A stretch of 10,378 nucleotides of DNA from an uncultured Gammaproteobacteria bacterium. GTDB taxonomy: Bacteria > Pseudomonadota > Gammaproteobacteria > Pseudomonadales > Pseudohongiellaceae. The stretch is from NCBI GenBank assembly GCA_903889815.1, contig CAISYX010000222.1, positions 1 through 10,378 on the forward strand, written 5' to 3'. A program made the translations under genes and the position numbers. Below are positions 1 to 6,976 of the stretch, one piece after another (the first letter of the stretch is position 1; each line of letters begins with the position of its first letter). Under the pieces are notes generated by a model. It did no database searches, was not told the DNA's origin, and saw only the letters and a program-made list of their open reading frames with translations.

Positions 1-1580
1 CCTATGAAGAGGAGTGCGAAGCTAATCCAAGTGATCGTAACAAGATTATGGTGCTGGGTGGCGGTCCGAACCGGATAGGTCAGGGCATTGAATTTGATTA
101 TTGCTGCGTCCATGCCGCACTGGCGATGCGTGAAGACGGCTATGAGACCATCATGGTCAACTGCAATCCCGAAACAGTCTCCACGGACTACAATATTTCC
201 GACCGGCTGTTCTTCGAGCCTGTAACTTTCGAAGACGTCATGGAGATCGTGGCGCTGGAGCGGCCACATGGGGTCATCGTGCAGTTTGGCGGTCAGACAC
301 CTCTCAATCTTGCGAAACGTCTCGAGGCAGCCGGAGTGCCCATTATCGGCACCTCTGCTGATGCCATCGATCTGGCCGAAGATCGCGAGCGTTTCCAGCA
401 GCTGATCCGCAAGCTGGGTCTCAAGCAGCCACCAAACTGCATCGTGCGAAGTGTCGAAGAAAGCATCGCTGCCGCCGAACAGATCACGTATCCGATCGTC
501 GTGCGTCCGTCCTATGTCCTGGGTGGGCGCGCCATGGAGATTGTCTACAACGAGGAAGAGCTGCGCCGCTACATGCGCACCTCTGTGAAGGTCGGCAATG
601 AAAGCCCGGTGCTGCTGGATTACTTCCTCAATTCTGCGATCGAGATCGACGTGGATCTGGTCAGCGACGGCGAGCAGGTTGTAGTCGGTGCGATCATGCA
701 GCACATCGAGCAGGCTGGGGTGCATTCTGGTGACTCCGCGTGCTCGCTCCCCCCTTACAACCTCCCGATGGATGTGCAGAACCGCATTCGCAAACAAGTC
801 ACGTTGCTGGCCAAAGAGCTACAGGTCATCGGCCTGATGAATACGCAACTTGCCTATCAGGACGGCGAGATCTACATCATCGAAGTGAATCCGCGTGCTT
901 CCCGGACAGTGCCGTTTGTTTCAAAGTGCATCGGAGTATCCCTGGCCAAGATCGCAGCACGCTGCATGGCGGGCACGACACTGAACCAGCAAGGCTTCAC
1001 GAAGGAAATAGTGCCGAAGAACTTCGCTGTGAAGGAAGCCGTGTTCCCCTTCAACAAGTTTCCTGGTGTCGATCCGATTCTTGGGCCAGAGATGAAATCC
1101 ACAGGCGAAGTAATGGGCGTCGGTCGCACTTTCGCCGAGGCTTTTGCCAAGTCACAGCTGGGAGCGGGAGAAGAGATAAAGACCACTGGCACGGTGTTCA
1201 TCAGTGTGCGCGATGCAGACAAGCCGCGCGTCGTGGAAGTGGCAAGGAAACTGGATAACCTGGGCTTCAACCTGATTGCAACGCAGGGCACAGCGGCTGT
1301 CATAGCGGCTGCCGGGCTGCCGGTGACCCTTGTAAACAAGGTCAATGAAGGCCGTCCGCACATCGTTGACATGATGAAGAACGATCAGGTACAGCTGGTA
1401 GTCAACACCACCGAGGGGAAACAGGCCATCGCCGATTCGTCCATCATTCGCCGCACAGCATTGCGTCACGACGTGGCCTGTACGACCACCATCGCTGGAG
1501 CTCTGGCTGTGTGTGAGGCGCTGCTTTTCGGTGACAAGCTTTCCGTCTACACGATTCAGGAGCTTCACGCGGAATTATGA
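1..1580 (+). CDS. carB: carbamoyl-phosphate synthase large subunit (3' part)
   Basis: CarB makes carbamoyl phosphate from ammonia (delivered by CarA from glutamine), bicarbonate and two ATP, for arginine and pyrimidine synthesis in the cytoplasm. The frame is open at the left edge (codons from base 3), so the true start lies upstream; about 525 codons are present, the C-terminal half of a protein usually near 1073 residues. The segment begins in the second ATP-grasp half (MVLGGGPNRIGQGIEF at base 48). Other family hallmarks follow: RPSYVLGGRAMEIVY, EQAGVHSGDSACSLP and IEVNPRASRTVPFVSK. The FNKFPGVDPILGPEM region leads into the C-terminal MGS-like allosteric domain (from about base 1190), including VNKVNEGRPHI and NTTEGKQAIADS, where UMP and ornithine act in E. 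coli. The stop overlaps the greA start in ATGA, suggesting translational coupling. No frameshift or missing motif was seen. The identification is very secure. Confidence 0.97.
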   Translation, partial: YEEECEANPSDRNKIMVLGGGPNRIGQGIEFDYCCVHAALAMREDGYETIMVNCNPETVSTDYNISDRLFFEPVTFEDVMEIVALERPHGVIVQFGGQTPLNLAKRLEAAGVPIIGTSADAIDLAEDRERFQQLIRKLGLKQPPNCIVRSVEESIAAAEQITYPIVVRPSYVLGGRAMEIVYNEEELRRYMRTSVKVGNESPVLLDYFLNSAIEIDVDLVSDGEQVVVGAIMQHIEQAGVHSGDSACSLPPYNLPMDVQNRIRKQVTLLAKELQVIGLMNTQLAYQDGEIYIIEVNPRASRTVPFVSKCIGVSLAKIAARCMAGTTLNQQGFTKEIVPKNFAVKEAVFPFNKFPGVDPILGPEMKSTGEVMGVGRTFAEAFAKSQLGAGEEIKTTGTVFISVRDADKPRVVEVARKLDNLGFNLIATQGTAAVIAAAGLPVTLVNKVNEGRPHIVDMMKNDQVQLVVNTTEGKQAIADSSIIRRTALRHDVACTTTIAGALAVCEALLFGDKLSVYTIQELHAEL

Positions 1581-2053
1581 GAAAAGTCCCGATGACGGTC
1601 GCTGGCGCAGAGCGCCTGCGTGCAGAGCTGAACGAGCTGAAAAGTGAACGGCGACCCCGGATTATCCAGGCGATTGCCGATGCGCGCGAGCATGGCGACC
1701 TGCGTGAAAACGCGGAGTATCACGCGGCGCGCGAACAGCAGAGCTTCTGTGAAGGTCGCATCAAGGAGATTGAAGGCAAGCTTGCTGATGCTGAGGTCAT
1801 CGACGTGGGTGCGATTCCTCCTACCGGGCGTGTGATATTCGGCACCACGGTCACCCTGCTGAATCTGGAAACCGATGCCAGCGTGGTGTATCAGATCGTC
1901 GGCGAGGATGAGGCCGATGTGCGTGCTGGTCGCATATCGGTTGGGTCTCCCATCGCCCGTGCGATCATGGGCAAGGAAGTGGGCGATGAGATTGTCGTGA
2001 AGGCGCCGGCTGGTGATATCGAATACGAAATCGAGGCTGTTGAGCATCTCTGA
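1577..2053 (+). CDS. greA: transcription elongation factor GreA
   Basis: GreA enters the secondary channel of backtracked RNA polymerase and stimulates cleavage of the extruded RNA 3' end, rescuing arrested complexes. The product is 158 residues, the same length as E. coli GreA. The N-terminal coiled coil spans about residues 10-75 and carries the tip signature HGDLRENAEYHAAREQQ, with acidic residues D41 and E44, the pair that coordinates catalytic magnesium in the family. The C-terminal FKBP-like domain includes GRVIFGTTVTLLNL and ISVGSPIARAIMGKEVGDE. The ATG at 1577 lies inside the carB stop (ATGA), with a short GGA at 1571-1573 as a weak ribosome-binding site, so translation is probably coupled to carB. 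It converges on yhbY 24 bases downstream. The carB-greA order is common in Pseudomonas-like genomes. Confidence 0.97.
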   Translation: MRKVPMTVAGAERLRAELNELKSERRPRIIQAIADAREHGDLRENAEYHAAREQQSFCEGRIKEIEGKLADAEVIDVGAIPPTGRVIFGTTVTLLNLETDASVVYQIVGEDEADVRAGRISVGSPIARAIMGKEVGDEIVVKAPAGDIEYEIEAVEHL

Positions 2054-2077
2054 GAGAGCTCGATGCGCTACTCTGCC

Positions 2078-2392
2078 TCAATGCGCCTTGTGGCGAAGAA
2101 TATTGGATAGTCGGGGATCGGGCTTCGCGGAAGCGCGATACAGAACGGCAATATTGCCAATACTCTGAATCAGCTCGGCACCAGCCTGCGTGCTCACCTG
2201 CACAATAATCTCGCGACGGGCATCACGATCGGCGGCAAAGATCTTGATCTTGATCAGCTCGTGCTCGCTCAGCGCGCGTTCTATTTCATCTGCGACGCTC
2301 TCTGTGAACCCCTTCTGGGCAATAGTCACAATCGGCGAAAGATTGTGTGCAATGGTCCGAAAGCGTTTTTTATCCTGTGCAGCCAATGCCAT
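2078..2392 (-). CDS. yhbY: YhbY family ribosome-assembly RNA-binding protein (CRM domain)
   Basis: This is a small CRM-domain (KH-like) RNA-binding protein that associates with the large-subunit precursor in E. coli. The product is 104 residues (E. coli about 97) and is one CRM domain. It starts MALAAQDKKRFRTIAHNL, followed by SPIVTIAQKGFTESVADEIE and SEHELIKIKIFAADRDARRE, and ends in IGNIAVLYRASAKPDPRL. The GxxG-type loop reads AQKG, so the first glycine is replaced by alanine. The ATG at 2392 was chosen because it aligns with the family N-terminus. The frame stays open upstream to 2749, but that extension overlaps ftsH antisense and has no family similarity. No strong Shine-Dalgarno precedes the start. 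It has its own promoter at 2443-2470 and is transcribed away from ftsH, as in other gammaproteobacteria. It is sometimes annotated as a CRS1/YhbY domain protein. Confidence 0.93.
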   Translation of the reverse strand: MALAAQDKKRFRTIAHNLSPIVTIAQKGFTESVADEIERALSEHELIKIKIFAADRDARREIIVQVSTQAGAELIQSIGNIAVLYRASAKPDPRLSNILRHKAH

Positions 2393-2442
2393 AGTAGTGT
2401 CGCGTTTGTCAGCGGGCGGTGCCCTGTTTCGAAAGAGGGGCC

Positions 2443-2470
2443 ATTGTAGCCCAGCTCGGGAAATACACAA
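2443..2470 (-). promoter_or_regulatory. predicted sigma70 promoter for yhbY
   Basis: On the minus strand a TTGTGT -35 (2465-2470) is followed after 16 bases by a TACAAT -10 (2443-2448). The -10 matches consensus at five of six positions; the -35 matches at three. The predicted transcription start is near 2436, giving a leader of about 44 bases before the yhbY ATG. The call rests on sequence match and position only. Confidence 0.5.
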
Positions 2471-2501
2471 CCGGCCTGAGTCAGCACTGGCTCGGCATTG
2501 C

Positions 2502-2530
2502 TTGGACTTTTCACGGATCGATCTTGTAAT
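2502..2530 (+). promoter_or_regulatory. predicted sigma70 promoter for ftsH-folP-glmM
   Basis: A TTGGAC -35 (2502-2507) and a TGTAAT -10 (2525-2530) are separated by exactly 17 bases. The -10 matches consensus at five of six positions; the -35 is weaker (three of six). The predicted start is near 2537, giving a leader of roughly 135 bases. It overlaps the heat-shock-like promoter at 2523-2551: the TGTAAT here shares bases with that promoter's -35. Confidence 0.4.
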
Positions 2531-2551
2531 ATCGACGCGGACTCCCAATAT
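2523..2551 (+). promoter_or_regulatory. candidate sigma32 (heat-shock) promoter for ftsH
   Basis: CTTGTAA (2523-2529) matches the sigma32 -35 consensus CTTGAAA at six of seven positions. After a 14-base spacer, CCCAATAT (2544-2551) matches CCCCATnT at all but one position. Spacing is in the usual range. In E. coli ftsH is transcribed from a sigma32 promoter and FtsH in turn degrades sigma32, so the location is biologically sensible. The predicted start is near 2558. Confidence 0.45.
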
Positions 2552-2659
2552 GCAGAGTAGTGTGCCTGATCCGGAATTTGCGCGATGAACGTACATTGCA
2601 ATGGAAATGGCAATCTCAGGGTCCTTTGAGCCTCTGATCAAATTCGTGTTAACTGAGAT

Positions 2660-2675
2660 GGGGGAGATTCCCTTG
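2660..2675 (+). promoter_or_regulatory. ribosome-binding site that fixes a TTG start for ftsH
   Basis: A strong Shine-Dalgarno, GGGGGAG (2660-2666), lies six bases before TTG at 2673 and fifteen bases before the ATG at 2682. The spacing favours the TTG, giving an N-terminus MNDMAKNLLLW. An in-frame ATG at 2601 has no ribosome-binding site. Confidence 0.65.
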
Positions 2676-4604
2676 AACGATATGGCAAAAAATCTACTCC
2701 TCTGGATGGTCATCGCAGCAGTGCTCCTGACGGTGTTCAACAACATCAACCAGGAGACAAGCAGCGTCTCCGTGACCTATTCAGACTTCGTGAAGGAAGT
2801 GCGTGCAGGTCAGGTGCGATCCGTCACGATTGCCGGTATCTCAGTCACAGGGCGGCGGATGGACAACACCCAGTTCACCACCACCATTCCGATGATCGGC
2901 GATGACCAGTTGATGAATGATCTCTTCAACAACGGCGTCGAGATCGTGGGGTCCGAGCCCGAGCGGCAAAGCATCTGGTCTCAACTGCTGGTGGCCAGCT
3001 TCCCCATTCTGATCATCATCGGATTGTTCTTCTTCTTCATGCGGCAAATGCAGGGCGGTGGTGCGGGCGGCAAGGGCGGGCCGATGTCTTTCGGCAAGAG
3101 CAAGGCAAAGCTGCTGGGCGAAGACCAGATCAAAGTCACGTTTGCCGATGTGGCAGGTGTCGATGAGGCCAAGGAAGACGTCAAGGAGCTCGTGGATTTC
3201 CTGCGCGAGCCAGACAAGTTTCAGCGCCTTGGCGGACGCATACCGCGGGGCATCCTGATGGTGGGCCAGCCCGGCACAGGCAAGACCTTGCTGGCCAAGG
3301 CCATTGCTGGAGAAGCCAAAGTGCCGTTCTTCTCCATATCAGGCTCTGATTTCGTGGAAATGTTCGTTGGTGTAGGTGCATCCCGCGTGCGTGACATGTT
3401 CGATCAGGCCAAGAAGCAGGCACCCTGTATTATTTTCATCGACGAAATCGATGCCGTGGGTCGTCACCGTGGCGCCGGCCTTGGCGGCGGTCATGACGAG
3501 CGTGAGCAGACTCTCAACCAGTTGCTGGTGGAAATGGATGGATTCGAGGCCAATGACGGCATCATCGTGATTGCTGCCACCAACCGCCCTGATGTTCTCG
3601 ATCCCGCGCTGCTGCGTCCCGGTCGCTTCGATCGTCAGGTGGTAGTGGGTCTGCCGGATATTCGCGGACGCGAGCAGATTCTCAAGGTTCATATGCGCAA
3701 GGTACCGATCGACGACCGCGTCAATGCCAGCGTGATAGCCCGTGGTACGCCTGGTTTTTCAGGTGCCGATCTGGCCAATCTCGTCAATGAAGCAGCACTC
3801 TTCGCAGCGCGTGGAAATCGCAAGCTGGTCGGTATGGAGGAGTTCGAGAAAGCCAAGGACAAGATCATGATGGGCGCGGAGCGCAAATCCATGGTCATGT
3901 CGGACAAGGAAAAACTCAATACTGCGTATCACGAGTCAGGGCACGCGATCGTAGGTCGGGTCGTGCCTGAGCATGACCCGGTCTACAAAGTCAGCATCAT
4001 TCCGCGTGGCCGGGCCTTGGGCGTCACGATGTTCCTGCCCGAAGAAGACCGTTACAGTCTGAGCAAGCAGGGCATTCTGAGCATGATCTGCAGCCTTTAC
4101 GGCGGCCGCATCGCAGAAGAAATGACGCTCGGTACCGAAGGCGTCACGACTGGCGCATCCAATGATATTCAGCGAGCCACGGACATGGCCCGCAACATGG
4201 TTACCAAGTGGGGGCTTTCCGAGAAGCTTGGGCCGTTGATGTATGCCGAAGACGAAGGCGAAGTCTTCCTGGGGCGATCGTCAGCCTCCCATTCAAAGGC
4301 GCATTCTGGCGAGACTGCCAAAGTCATCGACGAAGAGATCAAACGCATTATCGATGACTGTTACGGCAGAGCGAAGCGCATCCTGGAGGAGAACCGCGAC
4401 AAGCTGGAGCTGATGAAGGACGCCTTGCTGGAGTACGAGACTATTGATGCAGACCAGATCGGAGACATCATGGTCGGCAAGAAACCACGTCCACCAGCTG
4501 ACTGGTCTCACAATGACAACGGATCGGGCTCTGCCCGCTCCAGTGGTCGTGCGGCCGGCGCGACACCGGACAGTCCAATCGGCGGCCCAGCCAGCGAAGT
4601 GTGA
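2673..4604 (+). CDS. ftsH: ATP-dependent zinc metalloprotease FtsH
   Basis: FtsH is the hexameric inner-membrane AAA+ protease that extracts and degrades membrane proteins and short-lived regulators (in E. coli sigma32 and LpxC). Numbering from the TTG at 2673 (643 residues): TM1 about 8-24, a periplasmic domain to about 100, TM2 about 104-123 ending FFFFMRQMQGGG. The AAA domain follows with Walker A GQPGTGKT (198-205), pore loop FVG (231-233), Walker B IIFIDEID (257-258 acidic pair) and arginine fingers R315 and R318. The protease site is HESGH (420-424) with third zinc ligand D498. Family consensus is GPPGTGKT and HEAGH, so both sites carry one substitution, neither at a catalytic residue. 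The low-complexity Gly/Ser tail ends in SPIGGPASEV, similar to Pseudomonas FtsH. folP starts 23 bases after the stop. The usual upstream neighbour rlmE is absent. Confidence 0.98.
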   Translation: MNDMAKNLLLWMVIAAVLLTVFNNINQETSSVSVTYSDFVKEVRAGQVRSVTIAGISVTGRRMDNTQFTTTIPMIGDDQLMNDLFNNGVEIVGSEPERQSIWSQLLVASFPILIIIGLFFFFMRQMQGGGAGGKGGPMSFGKSKAKLLGEDQIKVTFADVAGVDEAKEDVKELVDFLREPDKFQRLGGRIPRGILMVGQPGTGKTLLAKAIAGEAKVPFFSISGSDFVEMFVGVGASRVRDMFDQAKKQAPCIIFIDEIDAVGRHRGAGLGGGHDEREQTLNQLLVEMDGFEANDGIIVIAATNRPDVLDPALLRPGRFDRQVVVGLPDIRGREQILKVHMRKVPIDDRVNASVIARGTPGFSGADLANLVNEAALFAARGNRKLVGMEEFEKAKDKIMMGAERKSMVMSDKEKLNTAYHESGHAIVGRVVPEHDPVYKVSIIPRGRALGVTMFLPEEDRYSLSKQGILSMICSLYGGRIAEEMTLGTEGVTTGASNDIQRATDMARNMVTKWGLSEKLGPLMYAEDEGEVFLGRSSASHSKAHSGETAKVIDEEIKRIIDDCYGRAKRILEENRDKLELMKDALLEYETIDADQIGDIMVGKKPRPPADWSHNDNGSGSARSSGRAAGATPDSPIGGPASEV

Positions 4605-4627
4605 CTGGCGTTTCCCAGGAAATCTGA

Positions 4628-5497
4628 GTGAGCGGCAAATTCCTCGAGGTCGGTGACAGAGTCATCGACCTTTCTCTTCCTGTAGTAATGGGTATTTTGA
4701 ACGTCACCCCTGACTCGTTTTCTGATGGTGGAAAGTTCCGTATTGACACCCCATCCTCCCGCTTTACGGTCTCGATCGACAAGGCGCTGGCGCAGGCTGA
4801 ATCCATGCTTGCTGAGGGTGCAACGATTCTGGATATTGGCGGAGAGTCCACGCGACCGGGCGCCTGGCCCTTGTCTGAGCAGGAAGAACTGGACCGCGTA
4901 ATTCCAGTGCTTGAAGCGATTCGGGACCGCTTGGATGTCGCCGTTTCTGTTGATACCAGCACGCCCGGTGTCATGCTGGCAGCAGTTGCGGCGGGTGCAG
5001 GGTTAGTGAACGATGTTCGGGCGTTGCAGCGCCCCGGCGCAGTGGCTGCTGTTACGTCCGGCAAATCAGCAGTCTGCCTGATGCATATGCGGGGAGAGCC
5101 CGGCACGATGCAGCAGGAAATCCATTATGATGATGTAGTCGAAGAAGTTCTGGCATTCCTGCGGCAGCGGGTTGCGGTCTGTGAAGCGGCGGGGATACAC
5201 AGCTCCCGACTGATCGTCGACCCAGGTTTCGGCTTTGGCAAGACGGTGAGGCACAATTGGTTGCTGCTGCAGAACCTGCGCTGTTTTCAGAGTCTTGGCC
5301 TGCCGCTTCTGGCGGGCATTTCGCGCAAATCGATGCTGGGGGCGGTCACTGGTCGTCCCGTCGGTGAGCGTGTCCATGCTGGTGTTGCCGCTGCAATGCT
5401 GGCACTGCGTGGTGGTGCAGCTATCATTCGGACACACGATGTGGCACCGACTGTCGATGCCATCAAGATTCACTGCGCCGGCGAAGGCGCTCGCTGA
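4628..5497 (+). CDS. folP: dihydropteroate synthase
   Basis: FolP condenses dihydropterin pyrophosphate with p-aminobenzoate to form dihydropteroate in folate synthesis; it is the sulfonamide target. The product is 289 residues (E. coli 282), a TIM barrel. Signature 1 MGILNVTPDSFSDGG includes metal-binding N25. Signature 2 ILDIGGESTRPGA contains D69. SVDTS (D109), DPGFGFGK, SRKSM (K234) and RTHDV (R268, H270) complete the pterin and pABA/phosphate sites. Loop 2 after SDGG is about ten residues longer than in E. coli; this length varies in the family and I draw no resistance conclusion. The GTG start at 4628 is supported by AGGAAA (4617-4622) five bases upstream. It sits between ftsH and glmM with gaps of 23 and 19 bases, so it is probably cotranscribed with them, as in E. 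coli. Confidence 0.97.
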   Translation: MSGKFLEVGDRVIDLSLPVVMGILNVTPDSFSDGGKFRIDTPSSRFTVSIDKALAQAESMLAEGATILDIGGESTRPGAWPLSEQEELDRVIPVLEAIRDRLDVAVSVDTSTPGVMLAAVAAGAGLVNDVRALQRPGAVAAVTSGKSAVCLMHMRGEPGTMQQEIHYDDVVEEVLAFLRQRVAVCEAAGIHSSRLIVDPGFGFGKTVRHNWLLLQNLRCFQSLGLPLLAGISRKSMLGAVTGRPVGERVHAGVAAAMLALRGGAAIIRTHDVAPTVDAIKIHCAGEGAR

Positions 5498-5516
5498 AAA
5501 ATTTGCAGGACCTGGA

Positions 5517-6872
5517 ATGAAAAACAAGAAGATGGAAAAAAAGTATTTCGGCACTGATGGTATTCGGGGTCGCGTCGGCGAACATCCCATAACACCGGAT
5601 TTCATGCTCAATCTAGGCTGGGCAGCAGGCAAGGTGTTTGCAAATTCGGACAGGGCGCGCAGCAAGATTCTGATTGGCAAGGACACTCGTATTTCTGGCT
5701 ACATGTTTGAAGCAGCTCTCGAGGCCGGCCTTACTGCAGCTGGCGTCGATATCAATCTTCTCGGGCCTATGCCTACCCCAGCCGTAGCGTATCTGACGCG
5801 CACGTTTCATGCGCAGGCGGGCATCGTCATCAGCGCGTCGCACAATCCCTTCGAAGACAATGGCATCAAGTTTTTCTCAGGTGACGGATCCAAATTGCCG
5901 GACGAGCTGGAGTTCGCGATAGAAGAATACCTCGAGTGTGCCATTACTACCGTGGATTCGCAGCTGATCGGAAAGGCATCTCGGATCAACGATGCCAATG
6001 GCCGCTATATCGAGTATTGCAAGGGAACCGTCCCTTCGGAGATCAAGTTGACTGGCTTGAAGCTCGTGGTGGATTGCGCCAATGGTTCCACCTACAACAT
6101 TGCGAGCAACGTGTTCAAGGAATTGGGCGCAACCGTCAAGACTATCGGTGCTTCGCCCAATGGTCTCAACATCAATGATCAGTGCGGGTCCACCTGCACC
6201 GATGCTCTGGTTCGCGAAGTGCTCGCTGAAAAGGCGGATCTGGGCGTGGCATTTGATGGCGATGGTGATCGCCTCATCATGGTTGATCACCTTGGCAATG
6301 TTGTAGACGGCGACGAAATTCTTTATGTGATTGCCAGGGACAAGCGCCGTCGCAACGTCGATTTTGGTGGCGTGGTGGGGACATTGATGAGCAATCTGGG
6401 TCTCCAGTTGGGCCTTGAGGCGTTGGATATTCCTTTCGTTCGAGTCGCCGTTGGTGACCGTTACGTCATGGCGGAGCTCAAGCAGCGTCAGTGGCAGCTT
6501 GGCGGAGAGTCTTCAGGGCATATCATTTGTCTGGATGTCTCGACGACGGGAGATGGCATCGTGTCAGCATTACAGACGTTGTATGCCATGATCAGTTGTG
6601 GTGCGAGTCTGTACGACCTGCGCAACAAGATGGTCAAGTTTCCGCAAACCATGATCAATGTAAGGGTGAAGGACAAAAAGGACCTCCAGTCGGTTCCTGC
6701 TATTCGGGACGCCGTCGCGTCGGTCGAGGCGACTCTCGGGCGCAAAGGCCGTGTGCTGTTGCGTCCGTCAGGCACCGAGCCAGTGGTGCGAGTCATGGTG
6801 GAAGGTGAAGATGCTGGTCTTGTCCAAAGCCTGGCAGAAGAGTTGGCGCAGCAGGTCAAGATGCACGCATGA
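5517..6872 (+). CDS. glmM: phosphoglucosamine mutase
   Basis: GlmM interconverts glucosamine-6-phosphate and glucosamine-1-phosphate, the step before GlmU on the route to UDP-GlcNAc for peptidoglycan and lipopolysaccharide. The product is 451 residues (E. coli 445). Motifs in order: KYFGTDGIRGRVG at the N-terminus, the active-site phosphoserine in GIVISASHNP (S108), metal loop DGDGDR (247-252), sugar-binding GGESSGH (329-335) and phosphate-binding RPSGTEP (416-422). The ATG at 5517 is preceded by AGGA (5507-5510) at six bases. A second in-frame ATG at 5532 has a poorer site. The frame is open back to 5295 inside folP, but that extension has no family similarity. It follows folP by 19 bases and is the last gene of the ftsH-folP-glmM run. 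Phosphorylation of S108 is known for the family, not shown here. Confidence 0.97.
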   Translation: MKNKKMEKKYFGTDGIRGRVGEHPITPDFMLNLGWAAGKVFANSDRARSKILIGKDTRISGYMFEAALEAGLTAAGVDINLLGPMPTPAVAYLTRTFHAQAGIVISASHNPFEDNGIKFFSGDGSKLPDELEFAIEEYLECAITTVDSQLIGKASRINDANGRYIEYCKGTVPSEIKLTGLKLVVDCANGSTYNIASNVFKELGATVKTIGASPNGLNINDQCGSTCTDALVREVLAEKADLGVAFDGDGDRLIMVDHLGNVVDGDEILYVIARDKRRRNVDFGGVVGTLMSNLGLQLGLEALDIPFVRVAVGDRYVMAELKQRQWQLGGESSGHIICLDVSTTGDGIVSALQTLYAMISCGASLYDLRNKMVKFPQTMINVRVKDKKDLQSVPAIRDAVASVEATLGRKGRVLLRPSGTEPVVRVMVEGEDAGLVQSLAEELAQQVKMHA

Positions 6873-6887
6873 GGAGGAGGCAAGGCT

Positions 6888-6971
6888 GTGGCTGGTTGCA
6901 AGCACTTGGCATCTTGGTTATATTGGCGCCCCGTTTTCCCTACGTCAGACACAATCCTCTGCACAAGGTGA
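6888..6971 (+). other. candidate 27-codon ORF with strong Shine-Dalgarno, upstream of tpiA
   Basis: Directly after the glmM stop lies GAGGAGGAGG (6871-6880), the most purine-rich ribosome-binding site in the window. Seven bases on is GTG (6888), opening 27 codons that end at TGA 6969-6971, inside the tpiA ribosome-binding region and five bases before the tpiA ATG. The peptide begins MAGCKHLASWLYW and matches no family I know. The predicted tpiA promoter lies inside the ORF, so only read-through transcripts from glmM would carry its start. It could be a coupling or leader ORF, or chance. Confidence 0.22.
6896..6924 (+). promoter_or_regulatory. predicted sigma70 promoter for tpiA-secG-tRNA-Leu
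   Basis: TTGCAA (6896-6901) and TATATT (6919-6924) are separated by 17 bases, matching consensus at four and five of six positions. The predicted start is near 6931, about 46 bases before the tpiA ATG. This would separate tpiA-secG-tRNA-Leu from the ftsH-folP-glmM transcript, though I saw no terminator after glmM, so read-through is likely. Confidence 0.55.
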
Positions 6972-6976
6972 TGTGA

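Noticed and set aside
740..1372. Open frames within carB on both strands (740-1258 plus, 872-1372 minus)
   Set aside because: They overlap strongly conserved CarB motifs in the correct frame and have no family similarity.
2601..2672. ATG at 2601 as the ftsH start
   Set aside because: No Shine-Dalgarno precedes it and the added 24 residues are unlike FtsH; the GGGGGAG-TTG pair at 2660-2675 explains the start better.
2393..2749. N-terminal extension of the yhbY frame on the minus strand
   Set aside because: It would overlap the ftsH start antisense, span both promoters and add about 119 residues absent from the family; the ATG at 2392 aligns with known YhbY.
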